NCBI GenBank assembly: GCA_003952965.2
Contig: CM025851.1
Span: 17,431,167-17,495,166 of the forward strand
From: Morella rubra
Taxonomy: Eukaryota > Streptophyta > Magnoliopsida > Fagales > Myricaceae
Reading direction: 5' to 3'
Length of the DNA stretch: 64,000 bases
Shown here: positions 1 through 11,592 of the stretch, piece by piece
How the letters are laid out: every line of letters begins with the position of its first letter
How positions within the stretch are numbered: position 1 is the first letter of the stretch
The notes under the pieces: generated by a model
Databases searched by the model: none
What the model saw: only the letters and a program-made list of their open reading frames with translations
Told to the model about the DNA's origin: nothing
Position numbers and translations under genes: made by a program

Positions 1-119
1 TGGTGAGGGGTCCAATAATTAAGCTAAAATACTCAGTTTGAACGTGCTACACACTATTAAAAAAAGTAATACTCAAGTTAGGAGTAGGTCTTCATGTGGT
101 TTCTCATACTTTAATTAGT

Positions 120-775
120 ATCCGTGAGGGCAAGCCTGCAGTCACCGTTCTTCTTATCATTGACAGTGTTCTCATGTCATAGACATAGTTCTGCAAAACT
201 CTCCATAGCTGCTTTAGCCTTAGACCTTCCCCCGTGCGTTATCATCTTCAACCTTGTATATCGTGGCATTCTTAACCCTCCTGTTAACCTCTTTCCCGAA
301 CAGTCTCGCTTTGTCATCAGTGATAGTGATTTCGCAACTTGTGCCTGCGGTCTTCTCCATAGGAAAAACGTTTTAGATACCATTGGCATCAATTTCGAAG
401 CAGCCTGTGACCTCAGAAACACCTCTGGGTGCTGGAGGAAGGCAATAAAGTGTAAATTGTCACAACTAGTTGTTATCCTTAGTTTTTGCTCCCTCGCCCT
501 CGTAAATTGATACCAACATAGAAGTTTGGTTATCCAAGACGATCGTGTAGTTTTAGTTCCTCTCTGTGGGAATGACAGTATTTCTTGGAATCACAACAAA
601 CATCTCACCCCTATAATCTCCACCCCAGGTCCCCAAGGGACAGAGGGGTGATATCCAAGAGCACAATGTTTTGCACTTTCTTACTACCCATCCCAGCCAA
701 CTTAGCAGCTTGAACAGCATGAGCTCCGTAAGCCACAGCTTCATCTGGGTTAATGCTCTTAAGTTAAGCTTCTTC
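120..775 (-). pseudogene. HSP70 C-terminal pseudogene fragment
   Basis: Reading the minus strand gives pieces of the HSP70 nucleotide-binding domain end and the substrate-binding domain in the right order: [37 protein letters not shown], then across frame changes APRGVSEVTGCFEIDANGI, EITITDDKARL and finally NYVYDMRT. The order matches cytosolic HSP70 from about residue 360 to 560. Several reading-frame shifts and stops break it, and both ends of the protein are missing, so it is a dead fragment. No intron is visible. The open frame on the opposite strand is only its antisense shadow. Confidence 0.8.
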
Positions 776-784
776 CTTCATCTT

Positions 785-1456
785 ATTGTTCAAGGATTGC
801 ATCACCTATTATGGCTCAAGGATTGCATCTTTCGGTTTTTCTTCATCTTATGGTTTGCTATCAGGGAGAGGTTATCTACACAGGACCGCTTGAAGACCTT
901 TGGCCTGTTCAATGGTATTAATTGTGCTTTGTGTGGTGCTGATCTAGAGGACTTTAACCATTTGTTCTTTAATTATACATTACATTCCCCAATAGGTTTT
1001 GGACCTTGTTGAGAGATAAGTGTGATATTCCCCTTAATTCCCCTTGTTGGCGCGCAGGATACCATCTCTTGGGCAGCCATGCATCTCAATGGAAACTCCT
1101 TTCATGCTTCGAGTTGCAAGTTTACCCTCTCGGCGGTGGTTTATGCAATGTGGAGGGAGCGTAACTGTATTACAAGAAGAAGCGTAGGGTGGTGGAGGTG
1201 TTCAGTGAGATTGTTTGCAATGTCAAGGATAGAGCTGGTTCTTTTCGGTTTCCTCCTACCCATGCTAATTTGAAATTAGCTCGCAACTGGAACATCTCTG
1301 TAACGTCTTGAGATTATGTGATCTTGTGTTGGCCGTTCACTGCTTTTGTTTGTTCTGGTCCTTTATGACTGATGCTTGTCATGTAACTTTGGGCGTTGCC
1401 CTATATATTGTAATGTTCTTTGGGAACATACTTAACTTTAGCTCAAAAAAAAAAAA
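785..1456 (+). mobile_element. 5'-truncated L1-type LINE 3' end
   Basis: The plus strand encodes a plant LINE reverse-transcriptase zinc-binding region (RERLSTQDRL followed by CALCGADLEDFNHLFF), then a segment with YAMWRERN typical of the end of ORF2. It closes with a short 3' UTR and a poly(A) run at 1445-1456. Frame changes separate the pieces. It directly abuts the HSP70 fragment. I could not find a convincing target-site duplication. Confidence 0.75.
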
Positions 1457-1658
1457 TGTCTGTCTTATATTGTTGAATATGCACGTGTGAGAGGATAAAA
1501 ATGTTGTCCCACAACATTGGAAGAAGATCATAAGTGTGGATAGTTAATATAGCATAGTTGGGCCCAAACCAATAGGCTTAAACTTTTAGATTAAGCGATG
1601 TCTCTATAAGTTATATTACGATCACACTATGAGACTCTCCCATGTACTTATCTCCCCA

Positions 1659-2017
1659 ACATATATAAATATGGTTTATGCAAGTCTGAGGAACTCTATC
1701 CCGAAGTCTGTTGTGCATTGTCAAGTGCATGAAGCCAAAAAGGGAGGTAAGGACTCCTAATCACCCAACACTTCCCTCTTTGTGTACCTCTCCTGAAAAA
1801 ATAAACATATATCTGAGTTGGCGTACAGGACAACAAATGATTGGAAATTCTCAACTTAAAGATTCCAATCTGTAATTTTTTACGTTCTGTTCTTAATTGC
1901 AGGCAAGGCAGTTGGCTAGATTGGTGGACAAGGATCCAGCAATCATGCAGCGCGGTTTAAACCTTGTATAAAGGCTGGTACTATATAGAAGTCGATGCAG
2001 TTGCTTGGCCCAAGTAG
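1659..2017 (+). pseudogene. Remnant of the last exons of a DRP1-type dynamin gene
   Basis: The stretch 1659-1746 reads [18 protein letters not shown] then [10 protein letters not shown], very close to the GTPase effector domain of plant dynamin-related protein 1 (phragmoplastin). It ends at a GTAAGG donor. After a 156-bp intron with a good TTGCAG acceptor, 1903 onward reads ARQLARLVDKDPAIMQRGLN, the next part of the same domain, and DAVAWPK plus a stop at 2015-2017 matches the DRP1 C-terminus. About 15 residues expected before the first donor are missing, and the last part is out of frame with an early stop, so this is a gene remnant. The retained intron argues against a retrocopy. Confidence 0.72.
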
Positions 2018-3195
2018 AGGGACCGGATTGATTTATTTTTCTTCCTTAGAAGCGGATGGCAGTGACTCTTTGATTTATGAATACGAATTCTCTGTATTTT
2101 TTAATTAACTTTTGTTTTATTTTATCTGTCGGCTAGAGGCTATATGAACTATGTAATGAGAGGTAGGCCCATTGATGTAAGTAGAAATCTTTCCCATTTC
2201 TGGCTGCAAGGGAGTCCATCAATTGAGCCGACTAAAATCCATCCGATCCTAATTCATACGGAGTTGTGAGGGGATAGCCTTTTATACTGTTCAAAATGAC
2301 CGAGCATATAAACAGTAGCTTTCAACTTTTTATTGACATCTAAGCATTCTAACTAAATTTGATTATTTATTTATTTTTTCTAATTCACGTTTCATAAGAA
2401 ACCAAGAAGTACAGGCCACAACAGAAGATACACAAACATATTACATATAATTCACAACGGATCACAGTTTGTAATGTGACAAAGGTGCGACATAGCTAAA
2501 TTTGATTAAAAATATTTGGTTGGACTGCATCTGTTGCAAGTTAAGGTTTAGCTGTTGAGGTGAGCCGGCAAAATGATTCAACAACTGTAACTGCAAAATG
2601 GAGCATTCTGTTGAAGTGTATATGAACGCTTCTTTGTATAAACTGTATGACTTCGAAGATTTCTTGACTCCACAATGGGTATGTCAAAGCTTGGCAAACG
2701 CCCCTTGCGTGGTTATTCCCCTTTCCCTATTTTCTCTATTAAAAAAAAAAAACCTAAACAAACTCCCCAATTTTTACATTTATAGAAGCTTTGCACCAAT
2801 CAACAGCTCTTCTAAGACATAATTCTCCTCTTATAAGAGGCTTACTTTGCTACTACAAAGAAAAAGGAGGGACAAAGGCTCAGCCAATCTTTTTCATATC
2901 CGACAATTAGAGGAACTAACTAAAGTTCCATTTAGAGCAAATTAACCTCTCTGACACCATAAGGAACAAATGGTAGCCAACGTAATATGCTACAGGAAGG
3001 TCCAAATAACTTCGGCCATGCATATGCTTTCATAAGGTCCATCTCAATGCAGCATTTGGTGAGAAAAAAAATCTTCCATGATAGTATTCTGTATTTTTTC
3101 CAGATATGGCTTTGTCGTCAAAACAGCTTTCTGCAAGTGAGAAATGGGAAAGAAAATATTAAAATCACATAGCAATGGCATATATATAATACTAG

Positions 3196-3243
<48 letters not shown>

Positions 3244-3450
3244 AGCCGGTACAGTCAGTATTAATAGGTTAGTATATTTATGGTCATGCATTCTGGCATT
3301 TGTGATGCGAAACAAGAAAGAAAAGAACAAGAAGGAAACGGCCAAGACTAATGGCTTAATTTTCTGCAGGTGTTGTGACAACGGAGGGAAGAAACAGGCG
3401 TATCAGCATTTAATTCCTTCCTTATCCAAGTCCGTTCAATATTAATTATT
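2018..3450. other. Intergenic, no gene seen
   Basis: AT-rich DNA. It probably begins with the old 3' flank of the dynamin remnant. It contains a (CT)n-(CA)n microsatellite at 3196-3236. Short open frames here have no recognisable content. Confidence 0.6.
3196..3238. repeat. (CT)n(CA)n microsatellite
   Basis: An uninterrupted CT run passes into a CA run of about 15 units. Confidence 0.95.
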
Positions 3451-3956
3451 GGGGTAATTTCATAATTTGTCCCTTAACTATAAGCAAAAATAAATGTCGC
3501 CTTCCTAACTATTAAAATGAATTTTTACGTCATTTAAGTTTTCAAAATCATCAAAGTATTCCCTCCGTTCAAATTAGCCATTAAGTAAGACAAAAAATTA
3601 TGAAAAATTACCGAAATGCCCTCCAAGACAAAATTTTAAAAAATAAGTAAAAATTCGAGAAATAAATTAAAAATAAATAGTTTACTGAAATAGAGTTTCA
3701 ATATATTTATTTAAAAAATATTTCCTTTTTTAAAATATTATTTTTTATGTTTTAATAAATTTTTAATTGGTAATTTTTGTCTTAAAGAGAATTTTGGTTA
3801 TTTTTCACGTTTTACGGTCTGACTTAACAGCTGATTTGGACGAAGGGCGTACTTAGATAATTTTGAAAACTTAGAGGACGTAAAAATCTGTTTTGATAGT
3901 TAGGGGGCCAACATTAATTTTTGCTCATAGTTAATGGGCGAACTATGAAATTACCC
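3451..3956. mobile_element. MULE-type MITE, 506 bp
   Basis: The left end GGGGTAATTTCATAATTTG is mirrored by the reverse complement of the right end (GGGTAATTTCATAGTT...), and the inverted similarity runs about 130 bp into each arm. The flanks ATTAATTATT (3441-3450) and ATTAACTATT (3957-3966) form a 9-10-bp target duplication with one mismatch, as expected for Mutator-like elements. There is no coding capacity. Confidence 0.8.
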
Positions 3957-3966
3957 ATTAACTATT

Positions 3967-4551
3967 TTTTTATTTTTTATTTTATCATAACTACTCATAC
4001 CCTTTCATTGATTCAAGGTGGCTCAAAGATCTCGTTTACATGCTCTAAGGGGCTAATCAAACCCTCCAAAGTAGCCATGGTCCAACGAGTTAGGGGGACA
4101 AACAATGATACAAACCCAAAAGGGCAAAGAGTTGGGATGACATATAATATATGAAAATCTAAAGAAAATCAAATCCTCTGAAGTAGCCACAGTCCAATGA
4201 GCTAAGGGTACAAACAATCATACAAGCCCAAAAAGGCAGAGAGTTGGGACGACCCATAACATGCGAAAATATGAAAAAACTAGTAGAAACAGAAATCGGC
4301 CGGTGAAGAGAGGCAACAAAAGTGGCAAGTAGTAAAGAGGGGTCGGCCTAAGGGAAAAATGACTGTGCACATGAAATGCACGTGCTTAGGTGGGCGCTCA
4401 TGTGCTGGTTGGTTGACCCTTGGCTGGGAATAATCGAATTGCTTGGAGACACAGATGCTAATGGAGTGGAAGGAACCTACCAGACAAGACCACTAGAGCC
4501 TGAGCTGGGAGGCAAAGTGGTTGGGCGTGTGAGTGCATGTGGGACACCATG
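3967..4551. other. Intergenic, no gene seen
   Basis: Contains a degenerate ~120-bp direct repeat around 4040-4160 and 4165-4270, with shared strings such as GGCAAAGAGTTGGGATGAC versus GGCAGAGAGTTGGGACGAC. No protein similarity is recognised. Confidence 0.5.
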
Positions 4552-4870
4552 CATAGGTTCAGTGGCGGACAAAAGGGGTGGCAAGGGGGGGGCGCTTGCC
4601 CACCCCTTAGTTTTGTAATTTTTTTTTAAATTTATTTGCTCCCATGTGGGCTAGGATCGCCCCTTTGGCCCATCCCAGTTCGCCCCCCTTTCTACCTGCC
4701 CATTTGCCTCAGCCCACCCCTTGGCCAGGCTTTTTTTTTAATTATGTCGTTTCACTCTATATTTTTTTTTTTTAAAAAAGAAAAAATAAACAGAAAACAG
4801 AAAACAGTGTCACTCATCAGTACCCATTACCAGTCCGTGTCTCTTTCCTAGCAAACCTAGCCCCTCTCCT

Positions 4871-7332
4871 TGTCACGCCCTGTACCAGTACTTACCCCTA
4901 AGCTCACCTATAGTAATGGTATGCACACAAGCAGGGATTACGGCACGAATAAATCCTATAAAGTTCGGACGAATGGCTTTGAAAAGTTTAGCGGAAACCG
5001 ATTATTTAAAAAATTTATTTGGAAAATCAAATATACGATATATCACTTTATTGCAGAAGTTAGAAATTTTGATGATTTGGATAACTAATAATAAAATATA
5101 ACTAGTACTTATCATAAGTAGGGGTGAAAATTAAATTAAATATGGTATAAGACAAGGAATAGAATATAAAAAGAGAAACAATTCCACTAGGAACATGGGT
5201 TTTCTTTTTACAAAATATCCTTCATGAGAAAAAAAAAGTAAAAGAAAGTAAGTACACTAGTAAAAGCTGTCTACAGCTTTCCATCCCAACCGCAAAACCT
5301 ACTAACTACCTAAACCAACAAAAAGACAACGACTACCATTGAAGTCTATTCAATCTCTGACTCAGTGTCAGAGGTTAGGTTAATAACCTCGTTATCCCCG
5401 GTGCTCTTTACCGGCAGCATCGGTGAAGGAGGGACAACGTATAAAAGAGCTGGGTCAACATCGACCAGCCCAAAATCTTCAACTACGGGAATAGGGAACG
5501 CAGGTGGATCCTTGAGGTACCATTGGAGCTCGTACCCCACGAATACCTCGAACGTGTCCGTGACAAATGTCCATATCGTCCTCACTAGAATGTACGGGTC
5601 GACATCAAAAATCTTCTCGCTCATGAAAGTCAACATTTGTTAAGTCCAATGCCCACAGCCACAGTAGCACATACAAAATTTTAAACAAATATAAGGGTGA
5701 GTCCTACTGACTCAGTAAGGGGGGAAAAGGGACATGTTATGAACAATTATAGTAGCATGTAAACAATAAGAATTAAGCATTGATCAAAATAAATAAGATA
5801 TCAATGTATGATCGATGCAATGCAGGAATGATGTATCTGTTTCTCGGTCATTTCACTTCCTTTCTTTTCTTTCGTTCTTTCTTTTCTTTCGTTTCATTCT
5901 TTCCTTTCTTTTTTGGTAATCAGAGGTGTCCTTTCAGTCTCTCTGTTTAACCCCCAGAGTCTGGGTTGTGCGTCCCTCCTCTCCTTTGGGATTGTCCAGT
6001 GCCCCTGCACTAGGACCCTGTCAAGCGTATATTATTTCACGCCATGGATACCAACCACTCTTTTCAGTGGTGGCTTGCACTATCCCACTGTTGTGATTGG
6101 TAACGTCACCTTGTCATTGGACCACCTCTGGGTATGGTTTCATTTCTGTCATTCTGTTATTCGATTTCCCACACCCATGACATGACCCATGACATGATGA
6201 TGCAACATGTGTCATTTGCTCATTGATAATCACGTAATCAAAGAATTTCAATGGATTTCATATATCAATTATCATATAAAATGAAGCAACCTAAATTCAC
6301 AGTAACTTTCTTAATCCATAAGTGGCCAGATCTAATCTTCAATAAAAAAGACCTAATTTTTCATTTCATGAAGTTCATGTGTTAGACTTGGTCAACCTAA
6401 CATGTAAGTCATCATAACTGAAACGATAGGAATACCACATGGTGTAATAGGCAAGCCCAACAACTTATATGGCTGGGTTGTTTTATTTATTTTATTTCTA
6501 AACTTACTAAGGACCAACTGTATTAGAAGAAAGGATTTTAGGGCCCTTGACTAGTGCCAAAAGAAAAAGCTTCCCGGGCATAAGAAGAAAGGCTTCCTGA
6601 GCATCAAAAATTTCTTCCCAGGTATCTAAAGAAACGTCTTCCTGAGCATGGAATAATCTTTCCAGGACATCTAGTCTTCTCGGGCATTAAAAATAGGCAC
6701 CTATGACAAAGCTCCATCTATAGGATCGGCTAAAACAAGACAATAGTGCATTTAATGCACATTAATGCACACCATCTAGTTAAGGCACGTGGAAAAAGGT
6801 AAAAGAAAAAGTAAATCCGAGTATACAGGGCTTAGTCATCCGCGCATGACAAAAATAAGCCCTGGGCATTGATGCCTTGAGCATAGTCTAAAAGATCCCA
6901 AGTCCAAGTCTGAAAATTCTCGAGTAGTGCTCGGGTCTCAAAACTCTCGGGCATGTTGCTTTCGGTTAGCACGGGACTTTAGTATTTAGTGACCCCGACC
7001 TTTACTATGCGGTGACCCCGGGTATTACTACTCAGTGTCCTCAGGTTTCTCCTCGGTGACCCCGGACTCACAGATCACTTACCTCGGAAATTTCTTTTTC
7101 CCTGGTACTCAAGCCCCTCCTACTCCGGGAATTTTCCCCTGGGCACTCTAGCACCGGTCCTTCCAAACCCTATATCCTGTGTAAATGTAAGTGTAAAAAA
7201 AGTGTCACATAAACACATATAATAGAACTTATATCAGAAAAGCTATATTTAAACAAGTGGATCAAAAACTTATATATATTATACATAAAAACTATATTAA
7301 ACAAGCAGATTAAACAAGAGAGGGGTGTTACA
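4871..7332. mobile_element. Solo LTR, probably Ty3/gypsy type
   Basis: A 2,462-bp unit beginning TGTCACGCCC and ending GGGTGTTACA is flanked on both sides by the perfect 5-bp duplication CTCCT (4866-4870 and 7333-7337). It has no recognisable gag or pol, and its start sequence does not recur inside, so it looks like a lone LTR left by recombination. The terminal sequence style is common in plant gypsy LTRs; the family assignment is an inference. Confidence 0.72.
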
Positions 7333-7485
7333 CTCCTCCACCTCCAACCATTGGCTCTCAGCCTCCCCCTCTCCTCCATGCTCCCCCGGCACCGGTGGTG
7401 GAGATCTTTCACTCACAGGCGGCAGGCCTCAGCTCCTCCACTGGACCCCTTCTCCTTTTAGTCTCAGGTTCTCTTTCTCTCTCTC

Positions 7486-7486
7486 A

Positions 7487-7527
<41 letters not shown>
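7486..7527. repeat. (CT)n microsatellite
   Basis: A run of about 20 CT units in the pyrimidine-rich leader of the hAT element. Confidence 0.95.
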
Positions 7528-7530
<3 letters not shown>

Positions 7531-8318
7531 ATCGGGATCTCTCTGTTGGGTGACGGGAACAACAAAGGTAATAACATTTGGAGTTTGAAACTTTAAGGAA
7601 TTGGTTAATTTGAATTTTGGTTTGTTCATTGTTGTTGTCTAAATTTGTCTTGTTGCCGAATGAATATATGTTTGCCTGGTGAAACGTGTCTTGTTTTTGT
7701 TTTCTAAGCTTCAACGTGTCTTGTTTTTGTTTTCTAAGCTTCAGCATGTCTTGTTGTTGGTTGAATGTTGATATGTTACCAAATGAGTATTTTTTTTATT
7801 TGTTGTCGAATGAAATCATGAAAGTCTATGTCAGTATGTTGATTTGTTGATTTTATTTCTTTTGCATGAAAATTCGACTTACCTTTCTCAATTGAAGTTA
7901 GGACCACACGACATTGTTGTTGATTTGTTTAATTTTTTAGATTTCAGATTATATTGTAATTTGCTCAAATTTTCAGACATTGCTCAATTATTTTTTCATG
8001 TTAATTGTGAAGCTCGAATTTTGCTTGGTGGTGGGCTTATTCATGTAATTTGTATCCTAAAACCTTATTAGAAATTTAGAAAATGATCTAGTGGATTGTT
8101 GGCTGATGTTGGAAGGTGGTTTTTATGAATTGTTGGAGATTGGAGGTCAGGGTTTATGTTAATTCTGTTGGTTTTTGTGAATTGTTGAAAATTGGAGGTC
8201 AAGGCTTATGTTGGTTATGTTGGTTTTTGAGAAGTTGTTAAAATTGAAATTGAATTTGTGAATTGTTGGTTTTTTTGAATTTGTGAATTGTTTATTTTTG
8301 TTTTCTTTTGTTTAGATC

Positions 8319-11300
8319 ATGGATAAGTTTTTGATAAAAAAAAGTCAGCCAGCGTGGAGTCATCTAATACTCCTACTTCTGATGCGAATACTAGTTCGGA
8401 AAGACCACGTTTTGTTTAGTCTGGATGATATTATTTCTGACCTAGGGTTACGTAAACCCATTGAAGAATATGATGTTGGGATTAAAGATCAAATTCGTAA
8501 GGAGTACTTGATCAAAGGTCCTTGTCAACCACTTGGCCATGATTTTCCTAAAAAGCAATATATGAAAACAATGAGGGTTTTAGGGAGTTATGGTTCAAAA
8601 ATAATGAGTGGTTAGAATATAGTGTATCAAAGGATGCGGCATATTGCTTGTGGTGTTATCTTTTTAGGCAAACTAGAGGAGCAAGATTTGAGGGGAATGT
8701 GTTTACATCTACGGGATTTAACAACTGGAAAAAAAGTAACAGAGGTTTTTGAACATGTTGGTGTATGTAATAGTGTTCACAATGATGGTAGAGGAAATTG
8801 TGAAGCACTCAAAAATCAATGTCAAAGTGTGTCGTACATGTTATCGCACACGGGCACGAATAGAGGAGTCTTATCGCATTCGTTTGACAGTGATTTAGAT
8901 TGCATTCATTATCTTTTGGGGCAAGGATTAGCTTTTCGTGGTCATGATGAGTTCGAGAGTTCAATAAGAAAGGACAATTTTCTTGAATTTTGGAATGGTA
9001 CAGCTTACGTAAAAAAAGTTGTAAGACAACTCATCATAATGCTCCTGGAAACAACCAAATGACTTCTCCAAAATTCAAAAGGAATTGGTGAATGCTGCTG
9101 CAAGGAGACCACACTTGCCATCATTAAAGATATTGGGATGGATTTTTTTCTCTTATGGTTGATGAGTCTCGAGATAGTTCAGTGAAGGAGCAAATGACAG
9201 TGGTTTTGAGATATGTGAACAAACGTGGACAGGTGATATAATGTTTCTTGGTGTGGAACATGTTACGACACTTGCTCCAATCTTTGAAAAATGCTATAGA
9301 CAAATTGTTTGCAAGACACAGTTATCAATATCCAGATTGAGAGGTTAAGGGTATGATGGGCATCAAACATGGAGGCGAGTTCAATGGGTTGAAGGCGCTC
9401 ATTTTAAGGGACAATCTTCTGCTACCTATATCCATTGTTTTGCTCACAACTTCAATTGGCTATTGTGTCTATTGCAAAGAATAACTTGGAAGTTTGTGAT
9501 TTTTTTCATTACACTTATATTATTGTGAATATAGTCGGAGCTTTTTGTAAAAGGAAAGATAGTCTTCTTCAAAGTCAACATGAGAAAATTTTGGAGCAGT
9601 TGGACAAGGGAGAGATTTCTAGTGGAAGGGGCAGAAATTAATAAATTAGTCTCGCATGACCAACGGATACTCGTTGGGGTTCACACTATACTACAATAAT
9701 CCGTCTCTTCATTATGTGGTCAGCAGTGTTGAATGTGCTTGAAAATATGAAAGAGGATGGCTCTTGCAAGGAACAAAGATCCTTGGCTAAGGGTATGGTG
9801 AATAAGATGCAAAGTTTCGAGTTTGTATTCAATATGCATTTGTTGAGTAATATAATGGGAATTACAATGAATTGTCATAGCCTTACAACAAAAGGATCAA
9901 GACATTGTTAATGCTATGAGTTTGGTAAGAGTTGTGAAGCATCGGTTGCAAGATTTGAGGGAGATGGAATGGATGAATTTTTGGAAGAAGTGAAAATTTT
10001 TTGTGAGACTAATTATATCACTGTGCCCAATTAGGAAGACATTATACCAACTCCAAGTCGTCTGAGGCGTGGAGGGCAAACAATTACTTATTTGCATCAT
10101 TTTCGTGTGGAAGTGTTTTGCCAAGTTATTGATTTGATCGCTCAGGAGATGGATAATCGTTTCACTTAAGTAAGTACGAAGTTACTTCTTTGCATAGCAT
10201 GTCTTGATCCAAAGAACTCGTTCAAGGTTTGATCATGCTAAGTTAATTCGTCTTGCTGAGCTTTATCAGAAGATTTCTTAGCATTGACGTATATTCTTAG
10301 AGATCAACTTCACACCTACATTCATAATGTGAGAAAATGATGCTTTTTCTGGGCTTCAAGATATTAAAGGTCTTGCTATGAAGATGGTTGAGACAAGAAA
10401 GCATACTCTATATCCATTGGTTTATCTCCTTATTGAGTTGGCATTGGTCTTACCAGTTGCGACTGCAACCGTTGAGAGAGTGTTCTTTGCAATGAAGATT
10501 ATCAAGACTAAGTTGTGTAATAAGATGGGAGATGAATGAATGAATAATAGTATGGTTAGGGGTGCTCATTTGCACCAGTGGTGGCAGTTTAACCGCTACT
10601 GTAACTGGCAAGGGCTATTATTGTGCTTTAGTGGTGCGGTGACAGTGTCAAATATGTGATTCTGTCAATTGCAGTGACGATTTTCTTCAAACCGTCACTT
10701 ACACTACCGTTAACCACCCCTAGTTGAGACTTGAGATGATTATTGATTATGTGACATATTTTTGTTGGGCTTTTATTGGAATATGTTAGTTGTTTTATGT
10801 CACATTGTTGGATACTTTTATTAAACTTTAGTCTTTATATTTGAATATAATATTATGTTGGACTTTTGGATTACTTTTTATATTTATTATGAGTATTAAT
10901 GATTATGATATTATGTTTGAATAGGTTATGATATTTGTCTATTTGATATGATTATTGATTATGATATTATGTTGGAAATTTAAACAGGTTATGATATTTA
11001 AATGATTATATTTGTTGCTTATATATGGGCATCAAATGGTTTTAATAGTCTAAAAAAGTCCAAGAAAAATAGTACAAAACAGTGAAAAAAATGAAAAGAA
11101 AAAAAAAAACCAATTTTTTTCCCAACGATTATGCGGTTTAAGTGGTTATCGTATAACTGTTACTGTTAATATTGTCATCGGCAAGGGCGGTTATTGTATT
11201 TTAGCGGTGAAATGACGGTGTCAAATATGTGATTCCGTCAATTGTAGTGACGGTGACGGTTTTTGCCAAAATGTCACCTACATTACTGTTAACCACCCTT

Positions 11301-11420
11301 AAGCATGGTAGTATACATCGAGAGAGAAATTTTTTAAACTATCGAGAACGAAGCTATTTTGCAACGTTTTCAAAATATGCAGAACCGTAGGATCCAATTG
11401 CCACTTCGCAGTCTTAACAA
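8319..11420 (+). pseudogene. hAT transposase pseudogene (TTF/DUF4371/hAT dimerisation type)
   Basis: Starts MDKFLIKKSQ and proceeds through the conserved N-terminal region (GLRKPIEEYDVGIKDQIR, GPCQPLGHDFPKKQY), the TTF-like region (NNEWLEYS and WCYLF in shifted frames), the DUF4371 region (GLAFRGHDE) and the C-terminal dimerisation region (LALVLPVATATVERVF). Numerous frameshifts and stops show it is dead. Just before its end it is split by a 745-bp non-autonomous hAT element (10557-11301). Beyond the insertion the frame continues with IEREIF, then FQNMQNRRIQL, the expected family C-terminus, so the insertion hit once-coding sequence. Confidence 0.82.
10557..11301. mobile_element. Non-autonomous hAT element nested in the hAT transposase
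   Basis: Ends TAGGGGTGCTC and (reverse complement) TAAGGGTGGTT are short hAT-like terminal repeats. The flanks AGTATGGT (10549-10556) and AGCATGGT (11302-11309) form an 8-bp duplication with one mismatch. The first ~167 bp (10557-10723) also ends in AACCACCCCTA and is repeated in diverged form at 11150-11301, so the element is built of two related terminal modules around an AT-rich core. No coding sequence. Confidence 0.75.
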
Positions 11421-11592
11421 ATAGTATGGTACGCATATTTAAATATTTTTAATGCTTTTAGTCCTTAATTTTCGATATTTTAACTCTGAGATACATTTTG
11501 CAGTACGTAGGAAAATTTTTTGAGATGTTATTGCGCTTTAGGAGTTTGCCCCCCCCTTTCACTAGAGTCCTGGTTCTGCCACTGCATAGGCT

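Larger units (their letters stand above)
4560..11584 (+). mobile_element. hAT transposon (ZMYM1/TTF-like), with two nested insertions
   Basis: The left end CAGTGGCGGACAAAAGG and the reverse complement of the right end CAGTGGCAGAACCAGG are a typical hAT terminal repeat. Flanking CATAGGTT (4552-4559) and CATAGGCT (11585-11592) form an 8-bp target duplication with one mismatch. The interior holds a decayed hAT transposase on the plus strand (8319-11420). A solo LTR at 4871-7332 and a smaller hAT element at 10557-11301 inserted later. Removing both with one copy of each target duplication leaves about 3.8 kb, a sensible length for an autonomous element of this kind. Confidence 0.82.

Noticed and set aside
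124-510. 128-codon plus-strand frame
   Set aside because: It is antisense to the HSP70 pseudogene and has no similarity of its own.
5346-5636. 96-codon minus-strand frame inside the solo LTR
   Set aside because: It lies within a non-coding LTR unit, overlaps an equally long frame on the other strand and shows no known motif.
7325-7629. Frames across the CT repeat
   Set aside because: Serine/leucine or arginine/glutamate runs produced by the microsatellite.
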